Shown here: piece by piece, positions 8,326 through 16,263 of the stretch
Numbering within the stretch: the first letter of the stretch is position 1
Layout of the letters: every line of letters starts with the position of its first letter
NCBI RefSeq assembly: GCF_902459535.1
Contig: NZ_LR699553.1
Span: 3,720,001-3,784,000, forward strand
DNA: 64,000 bases
Direction: 5' to 3'
DNA from: Paraburkholderia dioscoreae
GTDB lineage: Bacteria; Pseudomonadota; Gammaproteobacteria; Burkholderiales; Burkholderiaceae
Program-made: the position numbers and the translations under genes
Notes under the pieces: generated by a model
Database searches by the model: none
The model's input: the letters and a program-made list of their open reading frames with translations, nothing else
Told to the model about the DNA's origin: nothing

Positions 8326-9435
8326 TCACGCAGCTAGCACTTCGACGATCTTGCGCTGGAATGCTTTGCCTGTGCTGTCGAACAGATGGCAATGCTCGGG
8401 CGTGGCGCCGAGTTTCTGCACCTCGCCCTTGGTATGCCGCTCAAGCGGTGGAATCCGCGCGATCAGTCCATCCGGCGCGACGCTCGATTCTGCATACAGA
8501 TACGCCGAGTCGCCGAGCGATTCGACCGCCATCGTGCAGGCCGAGACGCCGTCGTCGGCCATGCCCACATGCAGATGCTCGGGGCGGATGCCGACCGTCA
8601 CCTTGTCACCCTGCTTGACCGAGGCCGGTTCCACCGCCACGCGCTGCGTCTCGCCGGTTTCGTAGCGTACCGTGACGCCGTCGTGCGTAACCGACTGCAC
8701 GACACCTTCCATGAAGTTCATCTTCGGCGAGCCGATGAATCCTGCGACGAAGCGATTGGCCGGCGCGTGATACAGCATGGTCGGGCTGCCGACCTGCTCC
8801 AGATTGCCCGCCGACAGCACCACGATCTTGTCCGCCAGCGTCATGGCTTCGACCTGATCGTGCGTCACATAGATCATCGTGGTCTTCAGTTCGTCATGCA
8901 GACGCGCGAATTCGAGGCGCATTTTCACGCGCAGCGCGGCGTCGAGATTCGACAGCGGTTCGTCGAACAGGAACACTTTCGGCTTGCGCGTAATCGCGCG
9001 GCCGATCGCCACGCGCTGACGCTGGCCGCCGGACAACTGCTTCGGCTTGCGATCGAGCAGATGGTCGATGTGCAGGATCTTCGCCGCATTGCGCACGGCG
9101 GCGTCGATTTCAGGCTTTTTGGTGCCGGCGAGTTTCAGGCCGAACGCCATGTTGTCGTACAGCGTCATATGCGGATACAGCGCGTACGACTGGAACACCA
9201 TCGCGATGCCGCGCTTGGCGGGCGGCACATCGTTCATGCGCGTGCCGTCGATGGTGAGATCGCCGCCGCTGATATCTTCGAGGCCGGCGATCATCCGCAT
9301 CAGGGTCGATTTACCGCAACCGCTCGGGCCCACGAACACGACGAACTCGCCGTCGGCGATATCGAGGTTGATGTCGCGCATCACTTCGTTGTCGTCGTAC
9401 GCCTTCCGGATGTTGCGCAGAGTTACGCTTGCCAT
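8326..9435 (-). CDS. smoK: Polyol ABC transporter ATPase, MalK/UgpC/SmoK type
   Basis: 369 aa. Walker A GPSGCGKST near residues 37-45, signature LSGGQRQRVAIGRA near 134-147, Walker B VFLFDEPLSNLDA near 154-166, and the switch His in YVTHDQVEAMT. A C-terminal OB/TOBE regulatory region follows (GSPKMNFMEG, VGIRPEHL), as in MalK. It energises import of sorbitol or mannitol by the two permeases encoded upstream. The start at 9435 has GGAGAC upstream. It is the last gene of the smo operon, with an intrinsic terminator after it. A diverged fragment of the same 3' end lies about 3 kb away at 5375-5485. Confidence 0.88.
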   Translation of the reverse strand: MASVTLRNIRKAYDDNEVMRDINLDIADGEFVVFVGPSGCGKSTLMRMIAGLEDISGGDLTIDGTRMNDVPPAKRGIAMVFQSYALYPHMTLYDNMAFGLKLAGTKKPEIDAAVRNAAKILHIDHLLDRKPKQLSGGQRQRVAIGRAITRKPKVFLFDEPLSNLDAALRVKMRLEFARLHDELKTTMIYVTHDQVEAMTLADKIVVLSAGNLEQVGSPTMLYHAPANRFVAGFIGSPKMNFMEGVVQSVTHDGVTVRYETGETQRVAVEPASVKQGDKVTVGIRPEHLHVGMADDGVSACTMAVESLGDSAYLYAESSVAPDGLIARIPPLERHTKGEVQKLGATPEHCHLFDSTGKAFQRKIVEVLAA

Positions 9436-9531
9436 GATGTGTCTCCGTGTAATGCTATGTGTTGCTTGTCCGTTGCTTCGGTAACCTGAGTTTCACAGGA
9501 TGCCGCATTGATTCGTTGCTCGATGCCGTGC

Positions 9532-10245
9532 TTACGGCGCGGCCGCCGTCGCGCTCAGCGTCCATTGCGCGACCAGTTCCGGCAACTGCTGCATGTCGTC
9601 GAACACGTGACGCGCGCCGGCCGCATGCAGCTTGTCGATCTGCGCGTCGCTCGCATGGCCGCCGCCGATGAAACCGAGCACCGTCATACCCGCCGCGCTC
9701 GCCGCAGTCACGCCCGTGACGCTATCCTCCACCACTAGACACCGCGAGGGCGCGAGTCCGAGGCCTCTCGCCGCGGCCAGATAGACATCGGGCGCGGGCT
9801 TCGGATTCGGCACCGCGTCTGCGCAGAACAGACGGTCGCCGAAAAACCTCACGAGCCCCGTGCGCACCAGCACCGATTCCACATACGGGCGGAAGCTGTT
9901 GCTCGCGCAACCTTTGGTAAGCGGCACCTGAGCGAGTGCGGCTTCGATGCCTTCGACCGTCGGGGCCTGCATCGCGGCGGCTTCAACCGCGCGGCGGATC
10001 GCATCGATATCGTCGAGCGTGAGGCTTTTGCCGAGTTGCGCTGCGGTGCCCTGCAGCACTTTCTCGATGCGCAGTCCGAGCAGCGGCAGCACCACCGGCT
10101 CGACATCGGTGCCGGGCCAGCGCGTTTCGAGTTCACGCACCAGCATGCGCGCCGCCACGGCTTCGCTGTCGATCAGCACACCGTCGCAATCGCAGATCAG
10201 CGCGAAATTAGCCACCGTCGTGCTTCCACTCGTGCCAGCCGTCAT
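9532..10245 (-). CDS. HAD-superfamily phosphatase (beta-phosphoglucomutase-like) within the smo operon
   Basis: 237 aa from an ATG at 10245 that overlaps the permease stop as ATGA, so translation is probably coupled. HAD motif I is CDCDGVLIDSE near residues 17-27, the lysine motif is NPKPAPDVYLAA, and motif IV is VVEDSVTGVTAASAAGM. This is the subfamily I cap architecture of sugar-phosphate phosphatases and beta-phosphoglucomutases. The substrate is not decided by sequence; a phosphorylated polyol or ketose is likely from context, for example as detoxification. An in-frame extension to 10353 would run into the permease gene and is rejected. Confidence 0.82.
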   Translation of the reverse strand: MTAGTSGSTTVANFALICDCDGVLIDSEAVAARMLVRELETRWPGTDVEPVVLPLLGLRIEKVLQGTAAQLGKSLTLDDIDAIRRAVEAAAMQAPTVEGIEAALAQVPLTKGCASNSFRPYVESVLVRTGLVRFFGDRLFCADAVPNPKPAPDVYLAAARGLGLAPSRCLVVEDSVTGVTAASAAGMTVLGFIGGGHASDAQIDKLHAAGARHVFDDMQQLPELVAQWTLSATAAAP

Positions 10246-11117
10246 TTGACCGCCCCGAACGTGAGGCCGCGCACCAGTTGCTTCTGCGACAGCCAGCCGA
10301 CAATCAGGATCGGTGCGACCGCCAGCAGCGAAGCGGCGGACAGCTTGGCCCAAAACAGGCCTTCAGGACTCGAATAGGAGGCGATGAACACGGTCAGCGG
10401 CGCGGCGTTCGAGCTCGACAGGTTGATGCTCCAGAATGCTTCGTTCCACGACAGGATCACGAGCAGCAACGCGGTGGATGCGAGCCCAGGCAGCGACATC
10501 GGCATCAGTAGATAGACGATTTCCTGCCACGTCGCCGCGCCGTCGATCCGCCCGGCTTCGAGAATGTCGCGCGGAATTTCGGCGAAGTACGTGAACGACA
10601 TCCACACCGCAATCGGCAGATTGATCAGCGTATAGACGATCACGAGACCCGACACCGTATCCAGCAGCCCGCTGTTTTTCCACAGCAGATAGATCGGCAC
10701 CAGCACGCCGACCGAAGGCATCATCTTGGTCGAGAGCATCCATAGCAGCACTTTCTGCGTGCGGCGGGTCGGGAAGAATGCCATCGCGTACGCGGCCGGC
10801 ACGGCGAGAATCAGGCACAGAATCGTCACGCCCGCGGAGATCAGCACCGAATTCAACGCGAACGAAAAGTAATTGCTGCGCGCGAACACCTCGCGAAAGC
10901 TATCGAGCGTCGGGACGAAAAACAGCGACGACGAATAGGCCTGCTGCTCCGTCTTGAATGCGGTGATCGTCATCCAGAAGATCGGAAAGAACAGCAGCAA
11001 CGCGACGAGCCACGCGATCACGCCCGGAATGGCGCGGCGAATCGCGGCGAACGGCGACGTCGCCGGCACGGTCATGGCAGTCGAATTCGACACTGGGTTA
11101 GAGGCAACATGGCTCAT
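10242..11117 (-). CDS. smoG: Polyol ABC transporter permease, SmoG/MalG type
   Basis: 291 aa starting at ATG 11117, which overlaps the upstream permease stop as ATGA. It has about six membrane segments, the first being VIAWLVALLLFFPIFWMTITAF. The cytoplasmic EAA loop that contacts the ATPase reads EAGRIDGAATWQEIVYLLMPMSLPG. Together with SmoF it forms the membrane channel of the sorbitol/mannitol importer. Its stop also overlaps the HAD phosphatase start. Confidence 0.87.
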   Translation of the reverse strand: MSHVASNPVSNSTAMTVPATSPFAAIRRAIPGVIAWLVALLLFFPIFWMTITAFKTEQQAYSSSLFFVPTLDSFREVFARSNYFSFALNSVLISAGVTILCLILAVPAAYAMAFFPTRRTQKVLLWMLSTKMMPSVGVLVPIYLLWKNSGLLDTVSGLVIVYTLINLPIAVWMSFTYFAEIPRDILEAGRIDGAATWQEIVYLLMPMSLPGLASTALLLVILSWNEAFWSINLSSSNAAPLTVFIASYSSPEGLFWAKLSAASLLAVAPILIVGWLSQKQLVRGLTFGAVK

Positions 11118-12049
11118 TTTTCGTACTCCCCTTTCAGGTTCTTCGCGAGCATCCGCACGAGGAAGAACGACACGATATTGGCCAGCACGACAGCGAGAAT
11201 GCCGCCCGCGGAGGCGAGACCGACGTCGAACTGTTGCAGGCCCAGCGAATAGATCAGGTACGACAGGTTGGTGGTCGCGGTGCCCGGACCGCCGCCCGTG
11301 GTCGTATAGATTTCGGCGAAAATCGACAGCAGGAAAATCGTTTCCATCATCACCACCACCGCAATCGCCCGTTTCAGGTGAGGCAGCGTGATATAGAAAA
11401 ACATCGAGAACGGACCCGCACCGTCGATGCGCGCCGCTTCCTTCTGCTCCTGATCGAGCGACTGGATCGCCGTGAACAGAATGAGGAAAGCGAACGGCAG
11501 CCACTGCCACGCAACGATCAGGATCACGGCGAAAAGCGGATACTCGGCGAACCAGTCGATCGGCGTCATGCCCAACGCGCGCATGCCCTGCGCAATCAGG
11601 CCATATACCGGATGCAGGATCATGTTCTTCCAGATCAACGCGCTCACGGTCGGCATCACGAAGAACGGCGCGATGGCGAGCAACCGCGCAATACCCTGGC
11701 CGTAGAACTTGCGATCGAACAGGATCGCCATCAGCACCCCGCCGACCACCGTGATCAGAAGCACCGAGATGATCAGTTCCAGCGTGTGTCCGATCGAAGG
11801 GCCGAACGACGGATCGCTGGCGAGATATTTATAGTTGTCGAAGCCGGCGAAGCCTTTGAGATCCGGGTTCAACAGGTTATAGCGCGAGAACGAAAACCAG
11901 ATCGTCATCGCGAGCGGAATCGCCATCCACAGCACCAGCACCGCGACTGACGGCGAGACTAGCCAGCGGGCGGAATTGGCCTTGCGAGTTTCGCGTTCTT
12001 TTTCTGTCTGGGGATGGGCATGCATGAGAGGTAGGCGCAAAGGACGCAT
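11114..12049 (-). CDS. smoF: Polyol ABC transporter permease, SmoF/MalF type
   Basis: 311 aa from the ATG at 12049, chosen because AGGTGG lies just upstream. A later ATG at 12025 has no Shine-Dalgarno. Six predicted membrane helices start with WLVSPSVAVLVLWMAIPLAMTIW. The EAA loop is EAARIDGAGPFSMFFYITLPHLK. It is partner of the next permease gene, with a 4-base overlap at its 3' end. A strong stem-loop separates it from the binding-protein gene upstream. Confidence 0.86.
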   Translation of the reverse strand: MRPLRLPLMHAHPQTEKERETRKANSARWLVSPSVAVLVLWMAIPLAMTIWFSFSRYNLLNPDLKGFAGFDNYKYLASDPSFGPSIGHTLELIISVLLITVVGGVLMAILFDRKFYGQGIARLLAIAPFFVMPTVSALIWKNMILHPVYGLIAQGMRALGMTPIDWFAEYPLFAVILIVAWQWLPFAFLILFTAIQSLDQEQKEAARIDGAGPFSMFFYITLPHLKRAIAVVVMMETIFLLSIFAEIYTTTGGGPGTATTNLSYLIYSLGLQQFDVGLASAGGILAVVLANIVSFFLVRMLAKNLKGEYEK

Positions 12050-12167
12050 GATTGACCACCTGTTCGGTAATGCGCGGGCCGCTGCCTGAAACCGCATGAA
12101 AACCGCGGCGACACCCTGCGATGTCGCGGCGCATGCGCAGGCGAAAACGGCCCGCTGTGCTGCGTGG

Positions 12168-12191
12168 GCCGGCTGACGGGCGTCAGCCGGC
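12168..12191 (-). other. Stem-loop between smoE and smoF
   Basis: Perfect 10-bp inverted repeat GCCGGCTGAC (12168-12177) and GTCAGCCGGC (12182-12191) with a GGGC loop. It begins 24 bases past the smoE stop. There is no T-tract, so it is probably not a full terminator. A stem here would protect the smoE message from 3' exonucleases and give more binding protein than permease, as described for the malE-malF intercistronic repeat. Confidence 0.5.
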
Positions 12192-12214
12192 GCGTGCCAC
12201 GTCAGTGACGCGGC

Positions 12215-13537
12215 TTACTTCTGGTAGCCGGCCTGCTTCACCGCGCGATCTGCCGTGGCGTTGCCCGCTGCCAGCGCCTGGTCGACCGTCATCTGACCGG
12301 CAATCGCGCCGGAGATGCTCTGACCGACCACGGTGCCGAACGACTGGAACTCAGGAATCCCGACGAACTGCACACCGGTGTACGGCACCGGCTTGAGCGT
12401 CGGATGATCTGGATCCGCCGTTTCGATCGCCTTCAGCACGAAGTCGCCGAACGGCGCGGCCTGCTTGTACTCCGGGCGAGCGTACGTGGATTGACGCGTT
12501 CCCGGCGGCACCGAGGCCCAGCCTTCGTCCTTCGCGACCAGTTCAATGTACTGCTTGGACGTGGCCCACGTGATGAACTTCTTCGCCGCGTCGGTCTGCT
12601 TCGACGACTTCGGAATTGCCAGCGCCCAGGCCCACAGCCAGTGCGATCCCTTCGGCGTGACCGCGATCGGCGCCGCGGCGAAACCGACCTTGTCGGCGAT
12701 CTGCGATTGCTGCTTGTTGTAGAGCATGCCGGCTGCAACCGTAGCGTCGATCCACATTCCACACTTGCCGGACGACATCAGCGTGAGGTTTTCGTTGAAG
12801 CCGTTTGAGCTCGCTCCCGGAGGGCCGTCTTTCTTCAGCAGGTTGACGTAGAAGGTGATCGCCTTCTTCCATTCCGGCGAGGTGAGCTGCGCGTTCCATT
12901 TCTCGTCGAACCAGCGGCCGCCGAAGGTATTCACCACCGTCGTGCCGTAAGCCATGTTCTCGCCCCAGCCAGCCTTGCCGCGCAGACAGATGCCGTAAAT
13001 GCCGTTGGCCTTGTCGGTGAGCTTGTCGGCGAATTGCGCGATCTGGTCGTAGGTGGGCTGATCGGGCATCTTCAGACCTTTGGCCGCGAACAGGTCTTTG
13101 CGGTAATACGTCATCGAGCTTTCGACGTAGAACGGCAGCGCATACAACTGACCGCCGCTCGATAGGCCGTCGCGGGCCGTCTTCACGACGTCGTTCAGAT
13201 CGTAGTCAGCGGGCAGATTGGTGAGCGGCGTGAGCCAGCCGCGCTTGCCCCATTGCGGCGTTTCGTACGCGCCGATCGTCATCACGTCGAACTGGCCGCT
13301 GCCGGTGGTGATGTCGGTGGTGGCGCGCTGGCGCAGCACGTTTTCTTCGAGAATCACCCAGTTCAGCTTGATGTCCGGATTCGCCTTTTCGAATTCGGGC
13401 GAGAGCTTCTTCAGCTCGATCATGTCTGGATTGTTCAGCGTGGCGATCGTCACCGTGGCCGCCGACGCGTTCAATGCAAAGCATGCGACAGCGCCGGCAC
13501 TGACCGCCTTTAGCGTGGATTTGAGGGCTGGCTTCAT
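12215..13537 (-). CDS. smoE: Polyol ABC transporter substrate-binding protein (SBP family 1)
   Basis: 440 aa. The start at 13537 has AAAGGAGA upstream. An in-frame extension to 13612 is rejected because it lacks a site of this quality. The Sec signal peptide MKPALKSTLKAVSAGAVA ends near ALNASA before TVTIATLNNPD. The mature protein has the family-1 binding fold with QFDVMTIGAYETPQWG and WLWAWALAIPKSSKQTDAAKKF. It captures the polyol in the periplasm for SmoFG-SmoK. Seventy-one bases separate it from smoS upstream. Confidence 0.88.
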   Translation of the reverse strand: MKPALKSTLKAVSAGAVACFALNASAATVTIATLNNPDMIELKKLSPEFEKANPDIKLNWVILEENVLRQRATTDITTGSGQFDVMTIGAYETPQWGKRGWLTPLTNLPADYDLNDVVKTARDGLSSGGQLYALPFYVESSMTYYRKDLFAAKGLKMPDQPTYDQIAQFADKLTDKANGIYGICLRGKAGWGENMAYGTTVVNTFGGRWFDEKWNAQLTSPEWKKAITFYVNLLKKDGPPGASSNGFNENLTLMSSGKCGMWIDATVAAGMLYNKQQSQIADKVGFAAAPIAVTPKGSHWLWAWALAIPKSSKQTDAAKKFITWATSKQYIELVAKDEGWASVPPGTRQSTYARPEYKQAAPFGDFVLKAIETADPDHPTLKPVPYTGVQFVGIPEFQSFGTVVGQSISGAIAGQMTVDQALAAGNATADRAVKQAGYQK

Positions 13538-13608
13538 GTTGTCTCCTTTCTCGTACGTTATGTGGTGCAGCGTTTGTTCTACGAAAATGACGATGAACGG
13601 GCGCGGGT

Positions 13609-14391
13609 TCAACTCATCCAGTTGCCGCCGTCGACGTTCAGGGTTTGCGCGGTGATGTAGTCCGCGTCCGCCGACGCGAGGAACAGCGCGGCGCCGGTCA
13701 GATCGTCCGGCACGCCCATGCGGCCGAGCGGCACTGCTTCGCCGACAAGGCGTTTCTTCTCGCCGAGCGGCCGGTTTTCATAGCGGGCGAAGAGCGCGTC
13801 TACTTCGTTCCACATCGGCGTATCGACAACGCCCGGTGCAATGCCATTGACATTGATCTTGTGTGGCGCGAGAGCCAATGCCGCAGATTGCGTGTAGCTC
13901 AGCACGGCGGCCTTGGTCGCGCAATAGTGCGAGACGAGCGCCTCGCCGCGCCGGCCGGCTTGCGACGACATATTGATGACCTTGCCGCCGTGACCCTGCT
14001 CGACCATCTTCCGCGCGACGGCTTGCATCAGGAAGAACATGCCCTTCACGTTGACGGCGAAGAGGCGGTCGAACACGTCCCAGGATTCGTCGAGGATCGG
14101 GCGCATATCGAAGAGCGCCGCGTTGTTGAACAGAATGTCGAGCTGGCCGAAACGCTCCAGCGTGCTCGCCACGATGCGCTCGATATCGTCGCGGCGCGTG
14201 ACGTCGGCGCTCACGGTCAGCACACGATCGCCGTAAGCGGCGCGTAGCGCGTCGCCGAAACTGTCCGCCGGCTTCACGTCGACCAGCACGCAGCGCGCGC
14301 CTTCATCCAGATATCGGCGGGCCACGGCTTCACCGATTCCGCTTGCCGCACCCGTCAGAATGGCCACCTTGTCTTGCAATCGTGCTGCCAC
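13609..14391 (-). CDS. smoS: Sorbitol (L-iditol 2-) dehydrogenase, short-chain dehydrogenase/reductase
   Basis: 260 aa, starting at GTG 14391 with CGGAGA seven bases upstream. The NAD-binding TGAASGIGEA is near residues 12-21, NNAALFD follows, and the catalytic set lies in NMSSQAGRRGEALVSHYCATK. The C-terminus is TLNVDGGNWMS. The NNAALFD, SQAGRRGEALV, APGVVD and DGGNWMS blocks all match my recollection of SmoS from Rhodobacter sphaeroides. It would oxidise sorbitol to fructose and galactitol to tagatose. It is the first gene of the smo operon, behind a sigma-70-like promoter. Confidence 0.87.
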   Translation of the reverse strand: MAARLQDKVAILTGAASGIGEAVARRYLDEGARCVLVDVKPADSFGDALRAAYGDRVLTVSADVTRRDDIERIVASTLERFGQLDILFNNAALFDMRPILDESWDVFDRLFAVNVKGMFFLMQAVARKMVEQGHGGKVINMSSQAGRRGEALVSHYCATKAAVLSYTQSAALALAPHKINVNGIAPGVVDTPMWNEVDALFARYENRPLGEKKRLVGEAVPLGRMGVPDDLTGAALFLASADADYITAQTLNVDGGNWMS

Positions 14392-14470
14392 TGCTTGTCT
14401 CCGGTTCGTTTCGCTTCTTGAGGCGCGGTGAGCGAACGCTCGTTGCGCGAACAATTGCTCTGTTTGTGAT

Positions 14471-14534
14471 CGAATGATCGGATACGCACCGGGTCATGTC
14501 AAGGCGCCGGAGCAGATTTCGATGGTGCAGCGCG
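14471..14534 (-). promoter_or_regulatory. Predicted smoS promoter with the dalD-like upstream block
   Basis: On the minus strand: -35 TTGACA (14497-14502), a 17-base spacer, and -10 GATCAT (14474-14479) extended as GATCATTCG. Upstream at 14503-14534 come CGCGCTGC, CTGCT and a GCC adjoining the -35, in the same order and nearly the same spacing as before dalD. The predicted transcription start leaves a leader of about 75 bases before smoS. Confidence 0.6.
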
Positions 14535-14632
14535 GCAGGAGATGCGCCCGCTTTTTGCTGCCTTGAACCCGCTAATACGAGAAATCGAAGACGGCCCATC
14601 TGCTTTCCACTTACCCGCTGACAAAAAATCGA

Positions 14633-14645
14633 GATACGTTATATC
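14633..14645. promoter_or_regulatory. Candidate Zur operator
   Basis: GATACGTTATATC is a 13-bp GATA-N5-TATC palindrome in an A/T-rich patch 67 bases before the zur start. It resembles the GTTATA-type core of known Zur boxes. If real, zur and probably znuACB would be repressed by Zur when zinc is sufficient. Confidence 0.4.
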
Positions 14646-14711
14646 ATTGCGACCTCACTTCGCTTCGAAGCCTTTGCCGCTTGATCGCCTTTTCGTCAGG
14701 AGCACCTTGCG

Positions 14712-15191
14712 ATGGCTACATCGATTGCAGAACGCCATGCCGTGCGGCTCGCGCATGCCGAAGCACACGCCGCGTTGCACGGACTCGCGCTGACGCCGCT
14801 GCGTCGCCAGGTGTATGCGGCGATCGTTGCCAGCGAGCGGCCGATCGGCGCTTACGAACTGCTTGACGCGCTCGAACCGCAGCGCGGCCGCATGCCGCCC
14901 ACGACCGTCTATCGCGCGCTGGACTTCCTGCTCGCGCATGGCTTCGTCCATCGGATCGAATCGAAGAACGCGTTCGTGGCCTGCTGCGAAGTCGGCGTGC
15001 CGCATCGCAGCCAGTTCCTGATGTGTGACGGCTGCGGCGCGACCGTCGAGATTCCCGGCGACGACCTCGCCGAACAGTTGTCGCATAGCGCGCCGGCGCA
15101 CGGCTTCGAAGTGCATCGCCAGGTGATCGAACTGAGCGGGCTATGCGCGCGGTGTGTGCGCGCGGCGCGGCCCGCCGGTGCTTCGGCGTGA
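14712..15191 (+). CDS. zur: Fur-family zinc uptake regulator
   Basis: 159 aa. A winged-helix domain spans about residues 15-85 (LTPLRRQVYAAIVASERPIGAYEL, TTVYRALDFLL). The dimerisation domain has CEVGVPHRSQFLMCDGCG and a C-terminal LCARC; these two CxxC pairs would form the structural zinc site. Gene context decides for Zur over Fur or Mur: it heads the znuA-znuC-znuB set. The 88-base gap to znuA contains a short GCCGGC/GCCGGC hairpin. It is divergent from the smo operon. Confidence 0.87.
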   Translation: MATSIAERHAVRLAHAEAHAALHGLALTPLRRQVYAAIVASERPIGAYELLDALEPQRGRMPPTTVYRALDFLLAHGFVHRIESKNAFVACCEVGVPHRSQFLMCDGCGATVEIPGDDLAEQLSHSAPAHGFEVHRQVIELSGLCARCVRAARPAGASA

Positions 15192-15279
15192 AGTGATGCG
15201 CCAAGCCAGCCGGCATGAAGCCGGCGCGCTCTTCCCAACGTTTGTGATTCTTTCAACTCTCACGCAGCAGGACACAACA

Positions 15280-16263
15280 ATGCAGAAATTCGGCTCGATA
15301 TTGAACGGGGCGCACCGCGCGCTGAAATTGTCGAAGTACGTCGCCGTGAGCGTCGCCGTGCTCGCGTTCGGCCACGCGGCAATGGCCGCGGATGCCAGGA
15401 TTCCAGTGGTCGCGGCGGAGAATTTTTACGGCGACGTGGTGCAGCAACTAGGCGGCGATCGCGTCGACGTGACGAGCATCCTCAGCAATCCGGACCAGGA
15501 TCCGCATCTGTTCGAAGCCAGCCCGAAGACCGCGCGCGCGTTGCAGCATGCCAGCCTTGTGGTCTACAACGGCGCCGACTACGATCCGTGGATGGCAAAA
15601 TTGCTGGCTGCGTCGAAGGGCACGAAGCGCGTCACGATCGTCGCCGCGGATCTCACCGGCAAGAAGAGCGGCGACAATCCGCACCTCTGGTACGACCCGG
15701 CGACCATGCCGAAAGTGGCGCGCGCGGTGAGCGAAGCGCTCGTCGCGGCTGACCCGGCGCACAAGTCGGCGTACGATGCGAACCTCGCGAAGTTTCTCGA
15801 TTCGCTGAAACCGGTCGACGCCAAAATCGCCGAGCTGCACGGCCGCTACGCGGGCGTGCCGGTCACGGCTACCGAGCCGGTGTTCGGCTATATGTCCGAC
15901 GCGGTGGGCCTGACAATGCGTAATCTGCGCTTCCAGCTTGCCACCATGAACGACACCGAAGCCAGCGCGACCGATATCGCCGCGTTCGAAAGCGATCTGC
16001 GCGAAAAGCGCGTACGTGTTCTGATCTATAACAGCCAGGCAACCGAGGCCCTGACCAAACGCATGTTGAAACTCGCGCAGCAATCCAAGGTGCCGACCAT
16101 GAGCGTCACCGAGACCGAACCGGCCGGCAAGACCTATCAGACGTGGATGCTGTCGCAGCTCGACGCGCTGGGCAAGGCGCTGGCCGTGGGCGAGGCAAAC
16201 GGCGCAAACGGAGCGGGCGGCGCGAATGCGGCGGCGCCAGGCGCGAAAGGAAAAACTCAATGA
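15280..16263 (+). CDS. znuA: Zinc (metal) ABC transporter substrate-binding protein
   Basis: 327 aa starting at ATG 15280; a longer frame from 15154 overlaps zur and is rejected. The signal peptide ends near HAAMA before ADARIPVVAAENFYGDVVQQLGG. Metal-ligand histidines sit in DQDPHLFEASP and NPHLWYDPATM. The usual His-rich loop of ZnuA proteins is absent between these. The C-terminus ends in a low-complexity Gly/Asn/Ala tail. Its stop overlaps the znuC start (ATGA). Manganese is possible from sequence alone; the adjacent zur gene argues for zinc. Confidence 0.88.
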   Translation: MQKFGSILNGAHRALKLSKYVAVSVAVLAFGHAAMAADARIPVVAAENFYGDVVQQLGGDRVDVTSILSNPDQDPHLFEASPKTARALQHASLVVYNGADYDPWMAKLLAASKGTKRVTIVAADLTGKKSGDNPHLWYDPATMPKVARAVSEALVAADPAHKSAYDANLAKFLDSLKPVDAKIAELHGRYAGVPVTATEPVFGYMSDAVGLTMRNLRFQLATMNDTEASATDIAAFESDLREKRVRVLIYNSQATEALTKRMLKLAQQSKVPTMSVTETEPAGKTYQTWMLSQLDALGKALAVGEANGANGAGGANAAAPGAKGKTQ

